NCBI GenBank assembly: GCA_029339195.1
Contig: JAPTJF010000016.1
Coordinates: 233,531-297,530 of the forward strand
Length of the DNA stretch: 64,000 nucleotides
Direction of reading: 5' to 3'
Source: Micractinium sp. NFX-FRZ
Taxonomy: Eukaryota > Chlorophyta > Trebouxiophyceae > Chlorellales > Chlorellaceae
Of this stretch, positions 12,701 through 22,260 are shown piece after piece. The notes beneath the pieces are model-generated. The model was not told the origin of the DNA, did not search any database, and saw only the letters and a list, made by a program, of their open reading frames with translations. The position numbers were made by a program, and so were the translations under genes. Numbering within the stretch: position 1 is the stretch's first letter; each line of letters starts with the position of its first letter.

Positions 12701-15700
12701 GGCAAGGGAGGGTGGCAAGGGGTATCCCGCCAGTGAACAATCAAGCCTGTGGGCTGCACCCCCACCTACCTGCCTGCGGGTGCTCCTGGCGCTGTCCTGC
12801 TGGCTTCTGCAACCATCACCTGGGGCTGCCTTGTTTCGTGTGCTCCTGCTCTGCAGGCACAATTGGCCCGGCTGGGTGGCGGGTGCTCCTGGGTGCTGCC
12901 CTGCTGGCGTCTTCTACAGCTCACCTTCATGGTCTTTAACACTGTTCCAAGTGCTGCTCTTTGTTCTGCAGGCACACCTGGCCAGGCTGGACGACAGCCT
13001 GATGAAGGTGCAGAAGGAACGGGGCAAGGCGATGGCTGAGACGCAGGTGGGGCGGGGTGGGTTGGGCACAAGGTGGAGGGCTTTTGTGGGGCGATGCCTA
13101 GGCAGGTTGGAAAGCCGACTGGTGAAAGGTATAGGTTGGCTGGCATGTTACGGGCATGGCAGCGGGGTGGGGCAGCGGGAGGGGCACATGGGCGGGCGGG
13201 CGACCTGGGGCCGAGGTGGCCGTGCCGCTGCTTGCCGCACGCTGCACGATACCCGTGTAGGCCGCCGCCGCCTTGCGCACACAGCCCTCTCCCTCCCCAC
13301 CTGCTCATACCCACCCTTGCCCCCGCCTGCCACCATCACCCTGCCTGCCGGATGCTCCCTCACGCTGCAGAGGCTGGCAGCGCAGGTGCAGCAGCTGCAG
13401 CAGGAGAACAGCGCGCTCAGGCAGGCCCTGGGCGGCGGCGGGCCCAGCGCGCCCGCTGCTGCGCCCCAAGCCGGCGCCCCGCCGGCGCCGGCGACTGCTG
13501 CGGCAGGCGCTGGCGGGCTCACACGGGGAGGGGACGAGATCTTTCTGCTGGGAGGCAACAGCCAGGTCAACGCAGCGGCGGCAGACGACGGCGGCTGGCT
13601 CAACAGCGTGCTCTGCTACTCGCCCCGCTCCGGGACCTGGCGCCAAGGTGCGCACTGCCCTACTGCTGCACCGCCCTGCTGCCCCTTTGTCCTTCTGCTG
13701 CATTGACCTGAGTCCCCTTTACGCTGCTGGCTTCATTGCTGGTGTGCCGTGCCCTTGCCTGTGGCGTGCTGCGCTGCGATGTGCTGTGCTTGCGCAGCCT
13801 GCATGGCCTGTGGCTGTAGCGTGCAAGCCACTCTTTCATATGTGTGATTTGTTTCCGGCCCCTCCCAGGACCAAGCATGCCCCTCATGCAAAGCTACCGC
13901 TGCATGGCCTGGGGCTGTAGCCTGCAGGCTACCCTTTTTTCACGTCTTCTTTGAGTCCCTTTCACATACCTTTTCTCTGCCTTCCGGTTCCCCCTGCTTA
14001 CCCCCTTCCCAGGCCCGGACATGCCCATCATGCGGGGCTACGGCTGCAGCGGCGTGCTGGGCGGCCACCTGTACGTCATGGGGGGAGGCAACTCGCACGA
14101 GTGGCTGGGGGACTGCCAGAGGCTGGACCTGCGCACCGGGCAGTGGGCGGCGGTGAGTGGGAGCGGGTGGGTGGACGGATGAAGGAGCGCAGAGGAAGAG
14201 CGGGGGTAGCAGGGCTGCACAGTGGGGAGTGCACAGTGGGGGAGAGGGCGAGAGGGTGCGTTCGGGCGCATGATCCTTCCTGAGCACCCGCCCCATGGGT
14301 GCAACTCCCCTGCGGATGCGCCCCAGCATGCCGCTGCTGCCCCGCCTTTGTTTGCCCAAAATGCTTTCCCCCGCCGCACCCGCCCCGCCACCCTGACGCA
14401 CGCCTCCAGTGTGTCGACCCTGCTCGGCTGTGCGGGGCGGCTCCCTCCCTCGTCCTCTTCAACGCATTCTCACCCGCTTGCTCGCAACCCCAACAGGCCC
14501 CCAGCATGTCCACCCTGCGCGGCTGTGGGGGCACCGCAGCCCGGCTGTCCTCCCACACTCTCCCCCCCATCGTTTCCAACCCCACCCTAACGCAGGCCCC
14601 CAGCATGTCCACCCTGCGCGGCTGTGCGGGCGCCGCCGCCCTGGGGGCGCGCCTGTACGTGGCGGGGGGTGGCATGGCGGATGTGCAGTACGACACCGTG
14701 GAAATCTACAACCCGGAGATCGATGCCTGGATGCCGGGTGGGTGTGGAGGGGGGTGCAGTGGTGGCGTGTGGGGTGGGGATTGTGCTGTGTGGTGCGTCG
14801 GACTGTTCCAAACCCGGAAACAGATGCCTGCATGCCGTGCGGGTTGCGAGTTTGTTATTACCAACAAAGACAGTGAATGCGCGGGCGGGTGTGCAGTGTG
14901 CACGGGCAATGCACACCTCCAGACCTACGTGCCGTTTGAGTGAGGGCAGGGGCAGGGGGCGGGTGGGAGCAGGGGTGGGGATTTAAGGCGGGGGTGCAGA
15001 TGCGCAACCTTTAAGCTGCTGCACATGCCAGTGCATGTAGTCACCTGCCGTGCCCGCTCCCCTCTACCCTGCTGCGCGCCTGCAGGCCCCAAGCTGCGTG
15101 CCAAGCGCTTCTCCACCGCCGCCTCGGCGCTGGACGGGTGCGTGTACGTGACCGGAGGATATGACGGCAGCTATCTGCAGGTGAACATCATTTCATGCAT
15201 GTACATCGAACGTGGGAGTATTTCTTAGGGTGTGAGGTATACAGGAGCCTGACCGTGGCGCCTGCCTGGAGTGTATGCAACCTGGCGTGTGCATACCATG
15301 TTGCGGTGGCAGCCGCCTGCACGACAGCAGGCACTCTGCTGTGATCCAGCTAGTTACTCATCGCTTCAGGCATGCCCCCTAGATGGGAGCTTACCGGGCC
15401 CTCCCTGCGATGTGCGCTCTGCTGCACCCATTCTGGCATCCCACCCCAACAGTGCCCTTTACACCCACGCGCTCACCCCACCCCCTCCCGCACCTGCCCT
15501 GCAGTCTGCTGAGCGGCTGGATCCCCGGGAGGGCAAATGGCAGACGGTGAGCAGGGGGCCAGCAAGCGGCGTGTGGGCAGCTCTGCCACAACAGCCGCTG
15601 CCGCTGGTGGTGCTGCTGCTGCTGCTGCCGCTGTGCCCGCTCACCTCCTGGGCTCCCTGCGCTGCCCTGCTCAACACCTGTCCCCCTCCTAGCCTGGGGA

Positions 15701-16816
15701 GGGGTCTCTTCCTGCCGACATGCGCACCCATGCCGCCCCCTCTCTCCCCTTCCCTCTCCACCCCACTCAACCAAGTACCACTGTACCACCCCACCCCCTG
15801 ACCCGCCCCACAGATTGCCGACATGCTCGACAAGCGCGGCGCGCACGCATGCACCGCCGGCCCGGGCGGCCTGCTGTATGTGCTGGGGGGCTACGACGTC
15901 ACACGAGACAACTCCTTCATGCCCATGGGTGGGTGGAAAGGCTCCAAGAGGGGTGTGTGTTGGGGTTGGGGCGAGCAGGAGGGGTAGGGGCAAGGCGGCA
16001 GGCTCCAGGAAATGGGGTCATGCTTGCCCTCCAACCGTCCTTCACCTTCATGTCTATCGGAGTATTTCGCCCTGCCCCCCACCCCTGCCCGCTCGCTCTT
16101 GCCTTACTCGCCGCGCTCCCCCTGCCCGTCCTGCCCTCCGCCCCTGCCCTGCAGTTGAGGCTTTCGACCCCCGCACCGGCACCTGGGCTCCCAAGGGCCC
16201 CATGCAGGCGGGGCGCGCGTACGGCGCCGCTGTGCACGCCGACGGCGCGCTGTGGGTGCTGGGCGGCATGCAGGGGGAGCAGTACAACGAGCTGTTCGAG
16301 CGGTACGCACGGCGGGAGGGACATTTGAAGCCGGTTGTGTTACGGGCCGGGGGCACATGGAGGTGTACACAGCAGGGGCGCGCTTGCGTGTCATGGCACA
16401 GCCAGGTGGTCAGGCAGTACGATTGTAAGGTGGAGGTTTCGCACCGGAGGTGATTGTCTTGCAGCGGGAGGGTGCTGGGGCGGTGCAGGCTTTGGGTGGG
16501 CATGGTCTGCCCTGGCTCCACTGCTAGCTCGCACATGCCTGTCCCTTCTGCACGCCTCCTGCCCCCGTTCCCCTGCATGTACCGTGAGCACACAAGACCC
16601 GGCACCTGGTAACCGGTGGGCCCGCCCAGCTACATCTGCCTCCTCCACTGTCCTGCTCATGCCACTCAACAATGCCCCTTCCCATGTCCTTGCACTCTTG
16701 TGTTCTGCAGGTATAGCGAGCAGACGGGCGCCTGGGAGACGGTGCCCCTCCCCAGCAACATCTCAACCGTCCGCGCCTTCCTCACCGCCAGCGTGGTGCC
16801 AGGCGGCGCAGCGTGA
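9750..16816 (+). CDS. DCD-domain / Kelch-repeat protein
   Basis: Sixteen exons, all junctions in phase, encode about 772 aa. Residues ~30-150 form a DCD (Development and Cell Death) domain: LGGVIFMCNSRTYHQCMEQ, FGLPQAHW, PLWLYNFETKQLHGIF, TPYPCQV, LRPILAENY and KFQ. An Ala/Gln/Gly linker (~165-380) follows. Then comes a coiled coil encoded by three short exons (INNMIELK, AHLARLDDSLMKVQKERG, RLAAQVQQLQQENSALRQAL). The C-terminus holds about six Kelch repeats with GG and WxxG-type spacing (FLLGGNSQV, LYVMGGG, LYVAGGG, VYVTGGYDG, LYVLGGYDV, LWVLGGMQG), which should fold as a beta-propeller. DCD-Kelch proteins are known in plants and are linked to stress or ER responses; the role here is inferred. 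Key exons: 9750-9858, 10223-10316, 10460-10551, 10929-11048, 11611-12318, 13371-13647, 14013-14152, 14596-14737, 15814-15928, 16155-16302 and 16711-16816. Introns carry several exon echoes. Confidence 0.9.
10390..10455. other. AT-rich island inside a GC-rich intron
   Basis: About 65 bp of strongly AT-rich sequence (tttacttaattattatcg, acattataatacattt) sits in intron 2 of the DCD-Kelch gene, a few bases before the acceptor at 10459. Its composition is unlike anything else in the window. Confidence 0.75.
10789..10816 (+). repeat. Exon echo of DCD-Kelch exon 4 start
   Basis: Contains caggctggaccgacggc, identical over 17 nt to the acceptor and start of the exon at 10929. It lies about 137 bp upstream in the same intron. 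Confidence 0.7.
12847..12880 (+). repeat. Exon echo of the coiled-coil exon at 12972
   Basis: The echo ctctgcaggcacaattggcc matches the true junction ttctgcaggcacacctggcc with few changes. Translated, QAQLARLGG parallels QAHLARLDD. Confidence 0.7.
13861..13907 (+). repeat. Exon echo of the first Kelch exon at 14013
   Basis: The tract, the AG and about 40 nt of exon start are repeated with decay. The segments catgccc, tcatgc, gcta and gctgca are retained in order and at the same spacing. Confidence 0.65.
14401..14544 (+). repeat. Two tandem echoes of the Kelch exon starting at 14596
   Basis: 14494-14527 is identical over 34 nt to 14593-14626, which spans the real splice acceptor and exon start (cag/GCCCCCAGCATGTCC onward). 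A third, more decayed copy is at 14401-14436. Spacing is about 95-99 bp. Confidence 0.9.
14809..14847 (+). repeat. Donor-side exon echo of exon 14596-14737
   Basis: The exon end plus donor (aacccggagatcgatgcctg, then atgccg/gtgggt) is repeated with decay about 98 bp into the intron (aacccggaaacagatgcctg, then atgccgtgcgggt). Confidence 0.7.
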
Positions 16817-17221
16817 GACTTCGGGCGACGCAGCGACCCACGGCATAGCCACGGCCGCGGCCGGGTGCAGGGCCAACCAGCCTAGTGCTGTAGAAGCCCA
16901 GGCGTGTGTAGGGTGTGCACATGACTTGTAAGATACGCATGCAGTGTAGATTCGGTCAGACAAGCCGCACCCTTCATTGGCCAGGGTTCGGAAAGGGTTC
17001 AGGCGGCCACTCACAACAGGCGGGCGGGCAGGACTGGCGGGACGGCGCAGGTACACCTCACCCTGCCCTTGGACGCTTCCGTGCGTAATGCTCGCTCCCG
17101 CAGGCAGCCACTGAAAACAGCAGTGACAGCCACGGGGCAGGACTTCACTGTTTCACTGTTTCGAGCGAGCCCTCCAAGCGACCCGACAGCAAACGTTGCT
17201 TCAAGGCTGCGGCACCGGGCC
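16817..17221. other. Intergenic: DCD-Kelch 3'UTR and promoter of membrane-protein copy 1
   Basis: 405 bp. It contains the TGTAA signal near its left end. The frame upstream of the ATG at 17222 is open back to 17069 but has no earlier ATG. Nothing else is seen. Confidence 0.4.
16927..16931 (+). terminator. TGTAA poly(A) signal of the DCD-Kelch gene
   Basis: TGTAA, the usual green-algal polyadenylation signal, lies 111 nt after the stop codon. Confidence 0.55.
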
Positions 17222-19080
17222 ATGCAGCCTGGGCAGGGGCTGCACGCCTCCCAGACGCCCGAGGGTCAGAAGGAGCAGGGCGCTCTCCCTCTGGCACCCT
17301 TACCAGCACAACCCCGCCGCAGCGGCGGCGGCGGCGCGCGCCAGGCCAGCGCTGGGAATGAGGGGGTGCCGCTGCAGCTTCGGCTGATGCACCGAGTGGA
17401 GCAGGCGGTTATACTGTTCAGCCTGCTGCTCCAACTGGCCCTCTACTGCCGCTCCGCCACCACCCTCACGCCCCTCCAGCACCTGCACCAGGCCCTGCTG
17501 CTGGTCCTGCGAGGCGTGTGCCTGCTCTTCACCCTCCTCCCGCTGCGCGCATGGCTCAGGTACAGGTGCGTGGAAGAGAGCCTGGGGCATGAAGGCCATG
17601 TGGCCAACTATGGGGCAAGCAACCTTGGGCTGGCAGGGGCCAGCACCACCGCACAACCCCACCCTCCCATTCCATTGGTTCACGTGGGGTGAAGGTCGCT
17701 GCGCATCCTGGCGCTGCGCCTGGCGATTGCAACCGTGCCCAGCCAGCGCGGAGCGCAGGTGTGGGGCGGTGCAAGGAGTGGTTTGGGCCGCACTCAAGTC
17801 CTACTTTATCATGTGGCACACCTGGTTAGAACCCGGCAGGGCAGCACCTGGCCACACCAGTGGCAGAGTAGGACAGGGAGTCGGGCAGGCACATGATTGC
17901 TGACCCACGCTGTGCTGCCCCTGCCAGTAGGGTAACCCCCGGTCGTTTGCCTGCACTCACTGCATCCCCTGCCGTTGCTTGAAAACCCCGCCATGTAGAG
18001 CGGAGACGCCGTGCTGCTGGACAGGCCGCCGGCTGCCGGCAGCGGCGGTGCTGTGCGCGACTGGTTGCGCCTGCTGACAGGTTTGTGCTGCCTCTGGCAT
18101 TGACAGCAAGCAACCCGCGACTGCAACAATTGCAGAGTGTTTGCTCTGCTGCCCGGGGTGCAGCCGTCGTCTTTCTGGCATGCAAACCCGCCTGCCATGA
18201 CGCCCTTACTGTCTCCAGCTTCCTTCCCAGTGCCTCCCTCCCTCCGCTGTCAGGCACCCGCCTGCTGCCCATGGCGCTCATCGGCTCCCTGCTCATCCAG
18301 CCTCCGCTGGCGGTGCTGGTGCAGCAGGCGGCTCTGATGGCGGTTACAGCCGACAACCCCGCCTTCTGTGCCACACAGCTGCTGACGCATCCACTGATGC
18401 GGCGCCGCATTGGGGTGCTGTGGAGCGCGCTCGAAGCATGGGCGCCGCTGGTGGCGCCGCTGGCGCCGGCACCGGCTGCAGGCGACCTATCTCGTAAGTC
18501 TGAACGGTAAATAGGACAGAGAGTGCCGTGTCGCAGAGGCACCTTCAAGGGTTGTTGTGCTGCAAGCCACTCTATGGTCTTGGGCTGCTAAGCTGCGCCG
18601 AGCAATGCACCGCTGCCAAGCCAACCAGCCGTCCTCACCACATCTTCTTTAAAGCTGACTCTCACCCTCTGCCTCCCTCCCTTTCTTGCAGGCCCCCAGC
18701 TGCGCCAGCTGCAGTGCGTGGCGACCCTCAACTGGCTGCAGGGCGTGATTGGTGTGCTGCTGCCGGTGCTAGTGGCAGGCTGCACTGCGCCAGGCCCGCT
18801 GCCAGACCTGCCGCCTCCCGCGCATGCAGCAGCAGCGGCAGCAGAAGAGACGAGGCCGCCAGCTTCCAAGGCAGCGCAATACGTGAGGCGCGGTGCAGCG
18901 GCTGTTTGCGGCGCAGCGGGCAGGCTGGATGGCGCGCTGCAGGGCTGCTGCCAGAGCGCCCTGGTGTCAGGAAGAGCAGCGGCCACTCTGGCCCTGGCCT
19001 GCTGCCTCATCGCAGGGAATATGTATGGTCTGGCCAGGGCGGCAGCTGCGCGGCGTGTCCTGGGCCAGAAGAAGCCATAG
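17222..19080 (+). CDS. Multi-pass membrane protein, tandem copy 1 (unknown family)
   Basis: Five exons in phase (17222-17565, 17695-17758, 17999-18080, 18254-18493, 18692-19080) encode about 372 aa. Hydrophobic segments suggest about five membrane spans: AVILFSLLLQLALYC, ALLLVLRGVCLLFTLLPL, LLPMALIGSLLIQPPLAVLV, LQGVIGVLLPVLVAGC and ATLALACCLIAGNMYGLA. Short conserved hydrophilic motifs are ATVPSQRGAQ, RDWLRLLT and TADNPAFC. It ends in a basic tail (RRVLGQKKP). I do not recognise the family. The acceptor of exon 2 (gtgaag) has a weak pyrimidine tract, but it is forced by frame and by the match to copy 2. It is a direct tandem paralogue of the gene at 19542-21740, with identical lengths for exons 2-4 (64, 82 and 240 nt). 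Cellular location is unknown. Confidence 0.8.
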
Positions 19081-19541
19081 CGGCAGCAAACAGTGGGGGA
19101 GGAGCGGAAGCGGTTTGTGGTGGGTTTAATGGGCAGGGTCGGAGCACGACTTGGGTGTCATGCCGCTCAGCGTGTCGGTAGTGCTTGGCGGTGACCAGCC
19201 ATGTGTGTGATGCGCTGATAGGTCCGTGTTGTACGTGCTGACGTAATTGCCATCTAGCACTGGAGCAAAGGCAGACCAGCCCTACCAGCGGACCTACGTG
19301 GCAGTGCTCACTGCTTGGCTAGCTAGGGATGCAAGGGAGGTGCCGCCAGCGCCAGCGCTGCGCCAGCTGGTCAGCGCGAACCCGCCTTGGACGCCTCTCC
19401 GCAAGCCCGCTCCGCGTTTGCGCCTCGTAGTCGAGCGGGCGAGAGGGTGGAGATCCAGGCCATCCGCCACATAGAACCCGTGGACCTTCCGGCTGGCACG
19501 GAGCCGTTCCGCATCAGCGGCAAACAGCAGCAGGCGGGCCC
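19081..19541. other. Intergenic spacer between tandem membrane-protein genes
   Basis: 461 bp holding the 3'UTR of copy 1 and the promoter of copy 2. I see no signal in it beyond GC-rich sequence. Confidence 0.35.
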
Positions 19542-21740
19542 ATGTACCTAAACCGGGATCCCCCATTGACGCCAGGAGGCGAGGGCAGACATCCTCTGGC
19601 GCCCCTGGCGGCGCTGCCCCGCCGCCTCATCAGCGTCGGCGGTGCCGTCCCGCCCGCGGCATGCGAGCCGCTCCACCTACGCATGCGGCTAATGCGCCGC
19701 GTGGAGCAGGCAGTTACGCTGTTCAGCGTACTGCTTCAGTTGGCGCTGTACTGCCGATCAGCCACAACCCTCACGCCGCACCAGCACCTGCACCAGGCCC
19801 TCCTGCTAGTGCTGCGCTGCGTGTGCCTGTTGGCCGCCACCCGCCTCCCGCCGCGCGCATGGCTCAAGTACCGGTGCGGAGGGAAGGGGGCAGCGGAGCA
19901 TATGGGAGCGGGCGCATGCTTTTGCTTTCAGCCTGTGGGCAGGGGCGGCGTTGCTTGCAGCCTGCTTGGGCCAGTCCCGGTCAGTGGGAGGGTGTGGCCT
20001 CAGGCAGGCTGCATGGGCACGGATGCTTTTGCTTTGCTGCGGACTGCGCCCACGCACACCCACAGCCGCCCACTGCCGTTTCATCCGCCCGGCATGGTCT
20101 ACCAACAATGGCACGCTGTCTGCTGTGTGCTCGCCTGATCCCTGCAGGGTGCTGCTCATTGGCACGCTGAGGCTGGCAATCGCCACCATGCCGAGCCAGC
20201 GCGGGGCGCAGGTTGGGGGGAGGGGTTGGGGTGGGGTGCGCTGCAGGGTGGCTTGTGGCGCAACCCCCAGGCAAGCCCCACCCTTGTGAGGCACTGCCTG
20301 GCCTCTGGGGCCGCTCTGCAAGTGTAATTAAACCACCATATCTACGGGCGCAGAGAAGCTGGGTGGGAGCTTGCTTCCGGCAGCCCGCATGCCCCTTGCT
20401 GCGTGCTTGCACTTCCATTGCTTGTGTGTTGGCATGCTTTGCGCACCATCAGCACACCCTCTTGATCCCTGCCCTGCAACAGATAGTGTTTGTGCCCACG
20501 ATGCACATCGTCTGCACCCCCGTTCATCTGCCTCGCAGAGCGGGGACGCCGTGCTGCTGGCCCGGCCGGCCTCAGAAGGCAACTGGGGCGCCCCAAGGGA
20601 CTGGCTGCGCCTGCTCACAGGTCGGCTCTGCCAGCCGTTGCTGCCCCCAGCTGGGGCGGGGTTCAGTGAGTGATGTGCACTGCCGCTGCTGCAGGCTTGG
20701 GCTTGCTGCACGCGTGCACAGCCGACTCTGCGCTTGGCCAAGCTGGAACCCTGGAACTCGCCTGTCCCTTCCCCACCTCACCACCACCACCACCAGCACG
20801 ACCAAGCACTGCACTGATGATGGCATCCCCGTTAGCTCCATTGACTAGCCTCCTGCCCTGCCCTCTCCTTCCCCTGCCAGGCACCCGCCTGCTGCCCATG
20901 GCGCTCATCGGCTCCATGCTCATCCAGCCGCCTCTGGCGGTGCTGGTGCAGCAGGCGGCTCTCATGGCGGTTACAGCCGACAACCCCGCCTTTTGCGACA
21001 CCCAGCTGCTGACGCATCCGCTGATGCGGCGCCGCATCCGTGTGCTGTGGGGCGCGCTGGAGGTGTGGGCGCCGCTGGTGGCTCCGCTGGCGCCTGTGCC
21101 ACCGCTGCGGGAGGTCCCAGGTGAGAAAGACGGGTGTGGCAGTTGGCTTGGCATCTGAGACATGCCGTGTGATTCCAGCACTGTTGGTGGCTGAAGCGAG
21201 AGTGGTTGAGGACATGAGAAAAGAGGCGCAACACATGTGTGTGGCCCGTGCCTGCAAAGCTCTCGCAGCAGTCTGCAAAGTACCCAAGGTGTCATGCTGT
21301 CCCACCTACCCCTTACAGGCCCCCAGCTGCGCCAGCTGCAGTGCGTGGCCACCCTCAACTGGCTGCAGGGCGTGGTCGGCGTGCTGCTGCCGGTGCTGGT
21401 GGCCGGCTGCACCGCGCCGGCCCCACTGCCGCCAGCAGCAGCAGATGCAGGGGCAGAGGTAGGGACAGGAGGCACCATCAGGCAGCCTGCCAGCCCGCCC
21501 TGCAGCCCCACGGTCGTGTCTCACAAGCTCAGCGCAGCACGGCTTGTGAGGCGCGGTGCAGCGGGCGTGTGCGGCACAGTGGGCAGACTGGATGGCGCGC
21601 TGCAGGGGTGCTGCCGCAGCGCGCTGGCCACGGCCACAGGGTCGGGCACCCTGGCAGTGGCGTGCTGCCTGATAGCGGCCAACATGTACGGCCTGGCCAG
21701 GGTCGCAGCCGTGAGGCGTGTCCTGGGGAACAACAAGTAG
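19542..21740 (+). CDS. Multi-pass membrane protein, tandem copy 2 (unknown family)
   Basis: Five exons in phase (19542-19873, 20148-20211, 20539-20620, 20881-21120, 21319-21740) encode about 379 aa. It parallels copy 1 along its whole length: RVEQAVTLFSVLLQLALYCR, RLAIATMPSQRGAQ, RDWLRLLTGTRLLPMALIG, TADNPAFCDTQLLTHPLMRR, LRQLQCVATLNWLQGVVGVL and NMYGLARVAAVRRVLG. Exons 4 and 5 are the most similar between copies. The N-terminus and the loop after span 4 (Ala/Pro/Ser-rich here) differ most. About five membrane spans are expected. Both copies have intact frames and splice sites, so both are probably expressed. Function is not recognised. Confidence 0.8.
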
Positions 21741-22260
21741 CAAAGGCACAGCTGCAGTGGGCTCAGCATGGGGGATCGGCGCAGGGGCGGCCTGGGGCGA
21801 CGAGGGGAAGAGCAGCAGGGGGTGGCAGGCCGGGGCGCTTGCAATCGCTGGCAATCTTCTTGTGTCCAAATGGATGCGTCAACCAACAATTCACTTCACT
21901 CCGATACGCTTGCTGACGATGCTTACATGCATATGTATGCATTATGTGTTCAGGCACCGGGCACAGCAGGCAGGGCGGTGAGCTCCAGGATGTTGCACCG
22001 GTGCCGGACAGGGAGCAGGCGCAAAGGAGGGTATGTGCAGGCATCGTGGAGAACAGGGGCGGAGCAGGCGGCAAACACGTCGATTGTGTGGCGGAGCAGG
22101 AGCGGCGTTGTGCTGGAGCAAGTGCGGCGCAGGCGGGGAGCGTCTAGCCAGAAGTAGGCAGGGCGGAGTGCGGAGGGCTGAATGGCTGTCTGTACAGCCT
22201 GGACAGGCACAAGCGTGACTAGCAGGACAATCGCAGGTCAAGTGGCCATGCCTCTTGAGT
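21741..22260. other. Convergent intergenic region
   Basis: 520 bp between the stop of membrane-protein copy 2 (+) and the stop of the Trp-repeat gene (-). Presumably 3'UTRs. No gene supported. Confidence 0.35.

Noticed and set aside
17069..17221. Upstream extension of membrane-protein copy 1
   Set aside because: No ATG before 17222, and copy 2 aligns from 19542, supporting the shorter start.
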